A stretch of DNA of 18,606 bases, taken from the NCBI GenBank assembly GCA_030603465.1, contig JAUVXT010000017.1:1-18606 (forward strand), given 5' to 3'. Numbering within the stretch: position 1 is the first letter of the stretch; every line of letters begins with the position of its first letter. This document shows positions 1-7,985 of this stretch, piece after piece. The position numbers were made by a program, and so were the translations under genes. Below the pieces are notes generated by a model, which made no database searches, was not told the origin of the DNA, and saw only the letters and a program-made list of their open reading frames with translations. This DNA is from Deltaproteobacteria bacterium (GTDB lineage: Bacteria > Desulfobacterota > Syntrophia > Syntrophales > UBA2210).

Positions 1-165
1 TGCGGGACTGAATACCACCTGGACGATGCCGCTCCTGTCTCTCAGGTGGATAAAGAGTACCTCGCCGTGGTCTCTCAGGGCATCCACCCAGCCGGACAGG
101 TGTACTGTCCGGGTGGTGTGGGATAGGGTCATGCTTCCGCAGTTTATTCTATCTCTATACGACAT
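1..165 (-). CDS. aspS: Aspartyl-tRNA synthetase, N-terminal part (cut by window edge)
   Basis: Class II aminoacyl-tRNA synthetase that charges tRNA(Asp), possibly also tRNA(Asn) in bacteria lacking AsnRS. Only the first 55 codons are present, read on the minus strand from an ATG at 165. The translation begins MSYRDRINCGS and continues through the OB-fold anticodon-binding domain, with the hallmarks GWVDALRDHGEVLFIHLRD and RSGIVQVVF typical of bacterial AspRS. An AAGGA at 180-176 lies 10 nt before the ATG and supports this start. The gene starts 17 nt after the purF stop, so it is probably the last visible member of the dapF-dapL-purF-aspS transcription unit. The catalytic domain lies outside the window. 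Identity is firm; the Asp-only versus Asp/Asn type cannot be judged here. Confidence 0.88.
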   Translation of the reverse strand, partial: MSYRDRINCGSMTLSHTTRTVHLSGWVDALRDHGEVLFIHLRDRSGIVQVVFSPA

Positions 166-182
166 TCCGTTATAATCCTTCC

Positions 183-1580
183 TTAGCTCTGGTGTGAGTC
201 GAACTGTTCTTTCTTAAATTCCACAGGTATATCCGTTGGGTAATTCTCTGTAAAACAGGCGGCACATTGCAGGTTCCCTTTCGGTACGACACTGAGCATT
301 CCCTTTACGGAGAGATACGCCAATGAATCGGCTTCTATGTGGTCGCGTATCTCTTCTATCGAAGAAGATGATGCGATCAACTGCTCTCGGTTAGATATGT
401 CTATTCCGTAAAAGCAGGGCGAGATAATGGGGGGTGAACTGACTCGTACATGGATCTCTTTGGCCCCGGCGCTTCTGACAAGGCGGACCAGTTGTTTCAG
501 AGTGGTGCCGCGCACTATCGAGTCTTCCACGAGAACGACGCGTTTTCCCTTGAGCACACCGGTAACGGGGTTGAACTTTACCCGCACATCGAGGTCTCTC
601 TCCTTCTGATGGGGTACTATAAAGGTGCGCCCTACGTAATGATTTCTTATGAGCCCTATTTCAAAGCGAATATTCGATCTGTGTGCGTATCCAAGGGCCG
701 CCGTGTTTGCCGAGTCGGGGACGGCTATCACGATGTCCGCATCGCAGGGGGCCTCTTCGGCCAGCTGTTTCCCCAGTTTCCTCCTGATCTTATCCACCTT
801 TTCATTGAAGATAATGCTGTCGGGTCTGGAAAAGTATATATATTCAAAGACACAGGATGATTGTTTCGCGGTCTTTGGCAACATCCTTGATGTTATTTTT
901 CCATCGTTGATAATGACCATTTCTCCGGGCTCAATAGTACGCACATATTCTGCGCCGATTATGTCTAGGGCGCAGGATTCAGATGCTATGACATGGGCAG
1001 CTCCCTTTCCCCCGATACAGAGCGGCCTGAAACCATGAGGATCCCGGGCTGCAATCAGTTTTGTGGGCGTGAGAAAAACAAAGCAATAGGCCCCCTCAAG
1101 CTGAGTCAGTGACTCCATGATGGTTTCCTCGATAGAGTCTTCCCTGGAACGGGCTATCAGATGAAGGATTATTTCACTATCTGAGGTGGTCTGGAAGATG
1201 GACCCCTGGTCTTCCAGTTTTTTTCGCAGATCCAGCGCGTTTACAATGTTTCCGTTATGGGCGGCGGCGATTTGTTTTCCCTTGTACCGTATAAATATGG
1301 GCTGGGCATTTAAAAGCCCCGACGCACCTGTTGTGGAATACCGATTGTGCCCTATTGCCGACATGCCATTAAGACGGGGCATAATATCGGGTTTGGAAAA
1401 GATGGACCATACCAGCCCCGTACCTCTGTGAAGAGAGATGTCTCTACCGTTTGATGCCGCGATGCCGGCACTCTCCTGGCCACGGTGTTGCAGTGCGTAC
1501 AATCCCAGGTAGGTCTTTTCAGCGGCCCTTTCATCGCCATATATGCCGAATATTCCGCAGAACTCCCTCAATCCGCTCAC
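183..1580 (-). CDS. purF: Amidophosphoribosyltransferase PurF (Fe-S type)
   Basis: Catalyses the first committed step of purine synthesis, PRPP plus glutamine to 5-phosphoribosylamine, in the cytosol. The N-terminal Ntn glutaminase begins after a short propeptide (MSGLREF), which exposes Cys8 in CGIFGIYG; HNRYSTTG (78-85) follows. The C-terminal PRTase domain carries the PRPP loop VLVEDSIVRGTT (349-360). Four cysteines fit the 4Fe-4S ligands of the Bacillus subtilis-type enzyme: C243 (SSCVF), C389 (SPCFYG), C439 and C442 (LQCAACF). The 465-residue length is normal. The start is a GTG whose first base is the last base of the dapL stop (TAGTG), so translation is probably coupled to dapL. The Fe-S ligands and propeptide suggest the oxygen-sensitive, self-processing form; that is inferred from the family. 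Confidence 0.96.
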   Translation of the reverse strand: MSGLREFCGIFGIYGDERAAEKTYLGLYALQHRGQESAGIAASNGRDISLHRGTGLVWSIFSKPDIMPRLNGMSAIGHNRYSTTGASGLLNAQPIFIRYKGKQIAAAHNGNIVNALDLRKKLEDQGSIFQTTSDSEIILHLIARSREDSIEETIMESLTQLEGAYCFVFLTPTKLIAARDPHGFRPLCIGGKGAAHVIASESCALDIIGAEYVRTIEPGEMVIINDGKITSRMLPKTAKQSSCVFEYIYFSRPDSIIFNEKVDKIRRKLGKQLAEEAPCDADIVIAVPDSANTAALGYAHRSNIRFEIGLIRNHYVGRTFIVPHQKERDLDVRVKFNPVTGVLKGKRVVLVEDSIVRGTTLKQLVRLVRSAGAKEIHVRVSSPPIISPCFYGIDISNREQLIASSSSIEEIRDHIEADSLAYLSVKGMLSVVPKGNLQCAACFTENYPTDIPVEFKKEQFDSHQS

Positions 1581-2758
1581 TATTTAAATACCCATTCCGT
1601 CTTCATTTTTTTTATACGTTTCAGCGCTTCCTTAAGGCGGTCATCCGGCATGGTGAGGCTCATCCTCACGAAACCCTCTCCATAACTCCCGAATCCCACC
1701 CCCGGCGTGCACACAATGCCGGTTTCTTCCATGAGGTGCGTGCAGAATTTCATTGAATCGTAGCCCTCCGGCACGGGCGCCCAGACATAGAAGGTAGCTT
1801 CCGGCATGGGAACCTTCCAGCCGATTTTATTGAGGCCCGTGACAAACATCTTCTGTCTTGCTTCAAAGGTTCCTCGAATCTCCTTCGCTTCCTTTTGACA
1901 ATTCAGGAGGGCAGTGGTTGCGGCCTTCTGTATGGGAATAAATATACCCGAGTCCAGGTTTGTCTTTACCTTTGCCAGCGCCGTGATCGCCTCTGCCTTT
2001 CCTGCGGCAAAGCCCACGCGCCACCCCGTCATGCAGAATGTCTTGGAAAGGGAGTGGAACTCTATGCCTGTATCTTTTCCGCCCGTTGCCTGCAGTAGAC
2101 TAACCGCCTTCCTGCCATTGAATGTAATCTCCGAATAGGCCATGTCCTGGCAAATGAGGATTCCCCTCTCTGCCGCAAAACGTGAAATCTCCTCAAAAAA
2201 TTCCAGAGAGGCAACAGCCGTTGTTGGGTTGGAGGGATAATTGAGCCAGAGCATCCTCGTCTTCGGAGATACCAGTTCTTCCAACTCATCGATACGGGGG
2301 AGAAAATTGTTGCTTTTCCTCAAGGGAAAATATCGGGGAACAGCCCCGGCCAGGATCGCCCCTGCCGTGTAAACCGGGTAGCCGGGATCGGGAATGAGAA
2401 CCTCATCCCCCGGATTAACGTGTCCGAGAAAGATATGTCCTATACCCTCCTTCGATCCGATCAGGGGAAGCACCTCACTGTCGGGATCGAGGGAAACGCC
2501 GAAACGCCTTTCGAACCATTGGGCAAAGGCCTGCCTCAATCCGGGTAATCCCGAATATGAAGGATAGTTATGAGAACCCTTCTTCCGGGCGTTATCTATT
2601 AAAGAATCTATTACGGCTTTTGGCGGGGGGAGATCGGGATCTCCCACACCCAGATCGATGATGTCGACACCCCTGTCCAATGCAATCTGTTTTATCTTAT
2701 CAATTTCCGCGAATAGATATGGCGGAAGCTCCTTTATTCTATTTGCCATAGCGCTCAT
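1580..2758 (-). CDS. dapL: LL-diaminopimelate aminotransferase (DapL-type class I aminotransferase)
   Basis: PLP-dependent fold-type I aminotransferase, 392 residues. It most likely converts tetrahydrodipicolinate directly to LL-diaminopimelate using glutamate as donor, bypassing the acylated routes. Visible features are ELPPYLFAEIDKIK at the N-terminus, GDPDLPPP (39-46), NYPSNPTT (173-180), QDMAYSE (204-210) and the PLP lysine K239 in SLSKTFCMTGWRVGF. The N-terminal signature and length match DapL better than aspartate or alanine aminotransferases. The gene overlaps the dapF stop by ATGA, and DapF acts on DapL's product, which strongly supports the assignment. The ATG at 2758 fits the coupling; ATG at 2749 is an alternative. 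General aminotransferases share this fold, so substrate certainty rests mainly on context. Confidence 0.88.
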   Translation of the reverse strand: MSAMANRIKELPPYLFAEIDKIKQIALDRGVDIIDLGVGDPDLPPPKAVIDSLIDNARKKGSHNYPSYSGLPGLRQAFAQWFERRFGVSLDPDSEVLPLIGSKEGIGHIFLGHVNPGDEVLIPDPGYPVYTAGAILAGAVPRYFPLRKSNNFLPRIDELEELVSPKTRMLWLNYPSNPTTAVASLEFFEEISRFAAERGILICQDMAYSEITFNGRKAVSLLQATGGKDTGIEFHSLSKTFCMTGWRVGFAAGKAEAITALAKVKTNLDSGIFIPIQKAATTALLNCQKEAKEIRGTFEARQKMFVTGLNKIGWKVPMPEATFYVWAPVPEGYDSMKFCTHLMEETGIVCTPGVGFGSYGEGFVRMSLTMPDDRLKEALKRIKKMKTEWVFK

Positions 2759-3615
2759 AAACGTCTCATTCCTTTTTCATACAACATTTCGCCTCTATAT
2801 GCCCATGTGACCCTTCCTGTGAGCCACACGTCATTAATATGTGAATCGATCTTACGAAAGTCAATCTCCAATATGCCCCCCGGCACTTTTACGGTAAAGG
2901 GGGGATTGCCGCCATCCCCGTAAAGATGGGTTATTAAGGCCGAGGCCGTGGCGCCCGTCCCGCATGCCATGGTTTCTCCCTCGACACCGCGTTCGTAGGT
3001 GCGGACATGAATGTCGCCCGGACCTGCAATCTCTACAAAGTTGACATTTGTGCCTTCAGGTTCAAAGGCCGGGTGAAATCGAATAAGACTTCCCTTTCTT
3101 TTCAGCTCTTCGTCCGGGAGGTCAAATACACCATCGACAAACACAACTGCATGGGGGACACCCGTATTTACACAATACAGTGTGAGCGTTTCTCCATCGA
3201 TATCCAGTTCAATCCTTTCCCTCTCCCATTTCGGATCGGTAAGCTGAATAGAGGCGGTGTCATTCGCCACCTTTGCCCTGATGATACCGGCCACTGTTTC
3301 GAATGTCATGAGGGAATCCGCTATTCCCTGTTCAAAGGCAAAACCGGCCGCGCAACGAGCGCCATTTCCGCACATTTCCGCCTCGCTTCCATCGGAGTTG
3401 AAAATTCTCAATCTGAAGTTTGCTCTTTTGCTTTGCTCGATTACAAGCAGGCCGTCGGCGCCTATAGATAAATGCCGACGGCACCAGAGGGAAGCATAAT
3501 TCTGCCAGTCCAGGGATAGATTCCCGTCGGTGTTGTCGATTATAATAAAGTCGTTTCCGTGGCCCGACATCTTGAAAAAAACTATGCCTTTGTCACCACT
3601 GCTACGTGAGTCCAT
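2755..3615 (-). CDS. dapF: Diaminopimelate epimerase
   Basis: PLP-independent epimerase interconverting LL- and meso-diaminopimelate, the last shared step toward lysine and peptidoglycan cross-linking. It has two-fold symmetric halves, each with one catalytic cysteine: CGNGARC (first Cys near residue 82) and ACGTGATAS (Cys near 218). The N-terminal substrate motif FFKMSGHGNDFIIID is typical, and the length of about 286 residues is normal. The frame opens with TTG at 3618, but the ATG at 3615 is better placed after GAGGA (near 3628-3624), so I chose that. It is the first gene of the tight run dapF-dapL-purF-aspS, and its stop overlaps the dapL start by 4 nt. A perfect TATAAT (3692-3687) lies upstream on the same strand. 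Confidence 0.96.
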   Translation of the reverse strand: MDSRSSGDKGIVFFKMSGHGNDFIIIDNTDGNLSLDWQNYASLWCRRHLSIGADGLLVIEQSKRANFRLRIFNSDGSEAEMCGNGARCAAGFAFEQGIADSLMTFETVAGIIRAKVANDTASIQLTDPKWERERIELDIDGETLTLYCVNTGVPHAVVFVDGVFDLPDEELKRKGSLIRFHPAFEPEGTNVNFVEIAGPGDIHVRTYERGVEGETMACGTGATASALITHLYGDGGNPPFTVKVPGGILEIDFRKIDSHINDVWLTGRVTWAYRGEMLYEKGMRRL

Positions 3616-3686
3616 CAATCTTTCCTCGGCGTGAAAAATTCAGAGGCTATCCACATCAACATATGCAAATCTGATACCACATAATG

Positions 3687-3692
3687 ATTATA
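3687..3692 (-). promoter_or_regulatory. Candidate -10 element for the dapF operon
   Basis: A perfect TATAAT on the minus strand lies about 72 nt upstream of the dapF ATG, in the only sizeable gap before this operon. The best -35 candidates at 16-18 nt spacing match only about three of six consensus positions. This is a plausible sigma-70 promoter but not a strong one. Confidence 0.35.
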
Positions 3693-3897
3693 GCGCTGTT
3701 GCAAGAATTGTATTGTCGTTTCATTCGAAGTGAGAGGCCAAGGGGCTTTCATGAGTACACCAATGGTGTCACACATATAAAAACATCATCCTCCATCAAT
3801 GGAGTATAAAGGTCGGCTTGCTACATTTTCGTAGGATTGTCGGGCGGGAACTACCGATATGTGTAAAAACATATTTGAACTGAACAGCGAGTGCATT

Positions 3898-3917
3898 CCC
3901 CGCTGCTTGCGGCGGGG
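3898..3917. repeat. REP-like hairpin, copy 1
   Basis: CCCCGC (3898-3903) pairs with GCGGGG (3912-3917); inner T-G and G-C pairs leave a CTTG loop. It shares ATTNCCCGC, the CTTG centre and GCGGGG with the second hairpin at 3966-3983. GC-rich palindromes of this form between genes resemble the dispersed REP-like units of many proteobacterial genomes. No T-run follows, so it is unlikely to be a simple terminator. Confidence 0.55.
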
Positions 3918-3965
3918 TTAGCGAGCGAATAAAAAATAAACAATTTCCTTGTCAGTCGGAGATTA

Positions 3966-3983
3966 CCCGCAACTTGTTGCGGG
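3966..3983. repeat. REP-like hairpin, copy 2
   Basis: CCCGCAAC (3966-3973) pairs perfectly with GTTGCGGG (3976-3983) across a TT turn. Compared with copy 1 the inner stem changes on both sides (TG..CG becomes AA..TT) while the CTTG centre and outer stem are kept. This is covariation that preserves pairing. The two copies have the same orientation, 68 nt apart. Confidence 0.55.
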
Positions 3984-4066
3984 GAGCTTCAAAAAGTAAT
4001 GAATACCTGATTTTCCGGAGGCTGGAAGTGTATTGTTAAAGATCTTTTCACCTGGAGTTGTGCCGA

Positions 4067-4894
4067 TTAAATGTTTTCGCCCCTGATAAAATTTACCGCA
4101 TTTTTGAAGACGGAAAGCCCCATGCCATCTTCGGGGAGTTTTTCCCTCGTCCAGCGGGGATGATTTGTGTAGTGGAGATAGGCCTCCGGGTGGGGCATCA
4201 GGCCGAAGAGCCTTCCCGTTTCATTACATATACCGGCGATGGCATCTATAGAACCATTTGGATTCATGGGAAAGTCTGTTGCCGCTTCGCTGTAATCGCT
4301 GTTGCTGTATTGCAGAACTATCTGATTCTTTTCGTGCAGTTTCTTCAGAACTTCGTCATCCTCTGTGACTATTTTCCCCTCTCCGTGTCGCACAGGGAGA
4401 TACATCCCATCGATACTCTCTGTGAATAGGCAGGGGGAATTTTTATTTGTTTTGATATATACCCACCGGTCTTCAAATCTTCCGGAGTCGTTGAAAGTCA
4501 ATGTCGCGGTCTGGGTAGAGTAGTCCCCATCGATTGCGGGGAGCAGACCCAGCTTTATCATAAGCTGGAATCCATTGCAGACCCCCAGGATCAGTTTGCC
4601 GTCATCGATAAATTTGATCAACTGATCATAAAGCCTTTTGCCGCTCTTTTTAACCCTGGCGTGTATTATCCTGTTTGCCCCCGCCTTGGCGGAGCCCAGA
4701 TCATCGCCGTCCAAAAATCCTCCGGGGAGATTGAGAAAATTGTAATCATCCAGCTTTTTTTCTCCATAGACCAGTTCGCTGATGTGTACGATATCCACCT
4801 CATCCGAACCGGCAATGCGGCATGCGTGCGCCATTTCCATCTCACAATTTGTGCCGTTCCCCGTAATTACTATCGATTTTACCTTCTTTGCCAT
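4067..4894 (-). CDS. purQ: Phosphoribosylformylglycinamidine synthase, glutaminase subunit
   Basis: Class I glutamine amidotransferase that supplies ammonia to PurL for conversion of FGAR to FGAM. The nucleophile elbow is GVCNGFQ with C106, and the His-Glu pair lies in MPHPEAYLHYTNHP (H235, E237). Length is 275 residues, slightly longer than the roughly 227-residue Bacillus form and in keeping with the versions that accompany long PurL proteins. The ATG at 4894 follows a purine-rich GGGAAAG. It starts 15 nt after the purL stop, so the two are clearly co-transcribed. The C-terminal extension (DGMGLSVFKNAVNFI) is unremarkable. Confidence 0.95.
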   Translation of the reverse strand: MAKKVKSIVITGNGTNCEMEMAHACRIAGSDEVDIVHISELVYGEKKLDDYNFLNLPGGFLDGDDLGSAKAGANRIIHARVKKSGKRLYDQLIKFIDDGKLILGVCNGFQLMIKLGLLPAIDGDYSTQTATLTFNDSGRFEDRWVYIKTNKNSPCLFTESIDGMYLPVRHGEGKIVTEDDEVLKKLHEKNQIVLQYSNSDYSEAATDFPMNPNGSIDAIAGICNETGRLFGLMPHPEAYLHYTNHPRWTREKLPEDGMGLSVFKNAVNFIRGENI

Positions 4895-4909
4895 CTTTCC
4901 CGGATTCCT

Positions 4910-7888
4910 TTAAAACGTGAGTGTTTCCTGCCACGCCCTCTTGAGTTCATCTGTCTCTTCTTTTATGATTTCTCTATTATCCATCCCCGTAACTCTGAAT
5001 ATCCCTTCCTTCGTGACTACTCCCACGCATCCAAGGGTGTTCCCGTCCATGTGATTCACGAATTCTTCCCTCTTCTCGGGATGTACAGTCACAACAAATC
5101 TGCTCTGCGATTCGGAGAAGAGGATATTATCATTTCTCCCTATGTCTTTCGCAGGGACAAGTGAGAGATCGATATCCATTCCCAGTCCTCCGGAAAAGGC
5201 GGTTTCGGCAAGGGCGACGCCGAGGCCCCCGTCGGAACAGTCGTGGCACGAGGCAACGAGTCCCGCTTTTATGGCGCTACTCAGGGTGTTATAGAGATGT
5301 TTCGCCTTTCGGGCATCGACTTTCGGAACACTGTTTCCGATATAGCCGTGCATGGCGAACCATTCGGATCCTCCCATCTCGTCACAGGTTTCTCCCAGGA
5401 CATATACAAGGTCCCCCGGTTCTTTCGTGTCCATGGTCACCGCATTTCTTACGTCCGCGATTTTACCCATTACGGAAAAGAGGAGGGTAGGGGGAATCGA
5501 TATCTTCGTGTCTCCTATTATGTAGTCATTTTTCATGCTGTCTTTGCCCGATATGCAGGGGACTCCGTAGGCCACGGTATAGTCATAGAGGGCCTGATTC
5601 GCCCGCACAAGCTGGGCCAGTTTGTACTGTCCGTCGGGTGTCTTTTCCGATTCCACGGGATCGCACCAGCAAAAATTGTCGATTCCCGCCATCCGTTCCA
5701 GTGATCCGCCCACCGCTATCGCGTTTCTTACCGCTTCGTCTATGGCGCAGGCGGCCATGTGGTATGTATCTATGTCGCTGTACCGGGGGCAGATTCCGTT
5801 TGCCACTACAATTCCCTCAAAGGATTCCAGCACGGGCCTGATCACAGCCGCGTCACTCGGGCCGTCATTTGCTATCCCCACCATCGGTTTTATGACGCTT
5901 CCCCCCTGGACCTCGTGATCATACTGCCGCACCACCGATTCTTTGCTACAGATGTTGAGCCTGGAAAGGATCTTTTTCAGTGCAAGACCCATATCTTCCG
6001 GTTCCGGGAAATCGGGTTCGCTATGCAGCGGAGGTTTCCAACGGGCTGTGAGTCTCATTTTTGGCAGTCCCTCATGGAGGAATTCCATATAGAGGTAGGC
6101 CACCGTCTCCCCGCCATAAAGTATGTGGAATATTCCTGAGTCGGTAAAGGTGCCGAGAACCGTTGCCTCCACATCCATCCTTTCGGCGAGTCCGAGAAAT
6201 TCATCTATCCTTTCCGGGGCAACGGCCAGACTCATTCTCTCCTGGGCCTCCGATATGAGGATCTCCCATGGCTTCAGTCCCGCATATTTTAAGGGAGCCT
6301 TCTTGAGATCCATCTCGCAACCGCCGCATAATCTGGCCATCTCTCCCACCGACGAGGAGAGACCTCCCGCGCCGTTATCGGTAATAGCCCTGTAAAGTCC
6401 CCTGTCCCTTGCTATAAGGAGGAAGTCGGTCATCTTTTTCTGTGTTATCGGGTCGCCTATCTGGACAGCCGTCACGGGTGATTCTTCGTGCAACTCTTCT
6501 GAAGAGAAAGTAGCACCGTGGATTCCGTCCTTGCCTATCCTTCCGCCTGTCATGACTATCAGGTCGCCGGGTTTGATTTCCTTTGAATAGGTATCTTCGC
6601 CGAGGATTTTGGAAGGCATTATGCCACCTGTACCGCAGTAGACCAGGGGTTTTCCGAGATACCTCTCGTCAAAAACAATGCATCCGTTTATCGTGGGGAT
6701 GCCGCTCTTGTTGCCGCCGTGTTCCACCCCTTCTCTTACCCCTTCATAGATTCTCCTGGGATGGAGTATCCTCGGTGGGAGTTCTTCGGAATAATAGGGA
6801 GAGGCGAAGCAGAAGACATCCGTATTAAAGATCAATTTGGCGCCTTTCCCCGTCCCGAAAGGGTCCCGGTTTACGCCTACTATCCCCGTCAAGGCTCCGC
6901 CGTATGGATCCAGGGCCGAAGGGGAATTGTGGGTCTCTACCTTGAAGACGAGATTAAAATCATCATTAAATTTTATGATCCCCGCATTATCGACGAAGAC
7001 GGAGAGGCACCAGTCATTATCGGCAAGTTCTTTCCGGATCTCCCTGGTCGATCCCTTTATGCAGGTATCGAAGAGGGAGTCTATGACAGTTGTCGTTCCT
7101 TGTTCATCTTCATATGTAATGAGACCGTTGAATATTTTGTGCTTACAGTGTTCCGACCAGGTCTGGGCGAGAGATTCCAGTTCGACATCTGTGATCCTTC
7201 CACCAAGACCCACCTTTTTCCTTTCCCTTACAACAGATTCGTTCTTCAGATAGTTTTTTATGACCTTCATCTCATCAACGGTCAAAGCGAGGACCCCTTT
7301 GTTGCTGATTTCCTGAAGCCCTTCATCCCTGATGTCGAGATCAATTTGATCCGTTGTCGGATTGTCCTTTATTATCACCCGGGGAACATATGGCCGCACG
7401 CCCTTTTCCGGATCCCATTTACTGCCGTTTACAATCTCATAGCGTTGAATGAGTTCGTTGGCCAGAAGACGTGAGGCGATTTTCTCCACGTCGTCCCTCG
7501 CGAGTGTTCCTTTTATGACATACTGCCTCGATGTATAGACGCCTATGCGCCGTCGCTCACTCTCTTCAACGAGCAACCTGACAGCCTCTTTCGCAGTCTT
7601 TCCCACGTTGTCCGTTACGCCGGGCCTGAAACCCACTTCAATGAGCCAGTCAAAATTTTCCGCCAGCCCTCCGTCTATTTTATATCGCTGTATGACGGCA
7701 TCGGAAAGGGGACCACCGGCAATCGTCTCCAGGGTTGATCGATCTATTTCCCCCTCGATTGTATAGATATCGATTGTCTCTACCTCTTCTACCGCGACAT
7801 CCAGATGTTCTATTATCTTCCTTTTTATCCTTTCGCCGAGAACATCTCTTATTCCCTCTTTGAACCCGATTTCTATCCTGTGAACCAT
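4910..7888 (-). CDS. purL: Phosphoribosylformylglycinamidine synthase PurL with N-terminal PurS-like repeats
   Basis: ATP-dependent synthase subunit converting FGAR to FGAM with PurQ-derived ammonia. About 992 residues. The first 160 or so residues hold two tandem PurS-like modules: IEIGFKEGIRD is echoed by IEVGFRPGVTD, and AVIQRYKI by ELIQRYEI. Small PurS is normally a separate protein, so this looks like a duplicated PurS fused to PurL. The PurM/PurL-like core then shows WSEHCKHK (about 244-251), VETHNSPSALDPYGGA (about 317-332), GRIGKDGIHGATFSSE, DNGAGGLSSSVGE, CISGKDSMKND and CHDCSDGGLGVAL. The frame opens with TTG at 7909, but ATG at 7888 starts the PurS-like sequence MVHRIEIGF directly and follows AGGAAACAGGG, so I prefer it. 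No separate purS is seen nearby. Confidence 0.95.
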   Translation of the reverse strand: MVHRIEIGFKEGIRDVLGERIKRKIIEHLDVAVEEVETIDIYTIEGEIDRSTLETIAGGPLSDAVIQRYKIDGGLAENFDWLIEVGFRPGVTDNVGKTAKEAVRLLVEESERRRIGVYTSRQYVIKGTLARDDVEKIASRLLANELIQRYEIVNGSKWDPEKGVRPYVPRVIIKDNPTTDQIDLDIRDEGLQEISNKGVLALTVDEMKVIKNYLKNESVVRERKKVGLGGRITDVELESLAQTWSEHCKHKIFNGLITYEDEQGTTTVIDSLFDTCIKGSTREIRKELADNDWCLSVFVDNAGIIKFNDDFNLVFKVETHNSPSALDPYGGALTGIVGVNRDPFGTGKGAKLIFNTDVFCFASPYYSEELPPRILHPRRIYEGVREGVEHGGNKSGIPTINGCIVFDERYLGKPLVYCGTGGIMPSKILGEDTYSKEIKPGDLIVMTGGRIGKDGIHGATFSSEELHEESPVTAVQIGDPITQKKMTDFLLIARDRGLYRAITDNGAGGLSSSVGEMARLCGGCEMDLKKAPLKYAGLKPWEILISEAQERMSLAVAPERIDEFLGLAERMDVEATVLGTFTDSGIFHILYGGETVAYLYMEFLHEGLPKMRLTARWKPPLHSEPDFPEPEDMGLALKKILSRLNICSKESVVRQYDHEVQGGSVIKPMVGIANDGPSDAAVIRPVLESFEGIVVANGICPRYSDIDTYHMAACAIDEAVRNAIAVGGSLERMAGIDNFCWCDPVESEKTPDGQYKLAQLVRANQALYDYTVAYGVPCISGKDSMKNDYIIGDTKISIPPTLLFSVMGKIADVRNAVTMDTKEPGDLVYVLGETCDEMGGSEWFAMHGYIGNSVPKVDARKAKHLYNTLSSAIKAGLVASCHDCSDGGLGVALAETAFSGGLGMDIDLSLVPAKDIGRNDNILFSESQSRFVVTVHPEKREEFVNHMDGNTLGCVGVVTKEGIFRVTGMDNREIIKEETDELKRAWQETLTF

Positions 7889-7985
7889 AATCCCTGTTTC
7901 CTGTCTCAAGAAGTTTGTACGTAAGAGTTGGCAGTCTCGTGAAAAACCGACTTTCTTCTCTGCCTTTTACAAGATGCCGGAAAGC

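Larger units (their letters stand above)
3619..4066. other. Non-coding gap between purQ and dapF
   Basis: A 448-nt stretch without a convincing reading frame. It receives the end of purQ and precedes dapF, both on the minus strand. Besides the candidate -10 at 3692-3687 it contains two related hairpins (3898-3917 and 3966-3983) and a small perfect inverted repeat CTCCAT-CA-ATGGAG near 3791-3804. Neither hairpin is followed by a T-run on either strand, so I do not call a rho-independent terminator for purQ. No tRNA or known riboswitch was recognised. Confidence 0.6.

Noticed and set aside
3898..3983. Rho-independent terminator for purQ
   Set aside because: The hairpins lack a following T-run on the minus strand and lie 84 nt or more beyond the purQ stop; they fit REP-like units better.
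3619..4066. Purine or lysine riboswitch before dapF
   Set aside because: No conserved purine-aptamer loops or lysine-riboswitch core could be recognised; only the two short hairpins stand out.
6719..7474. 251-codon open frame on the plus strand
   Set aside because: It lies wholly antisense to purL, shows no domain, and its composition follows the coding pattern of purL read backwards.
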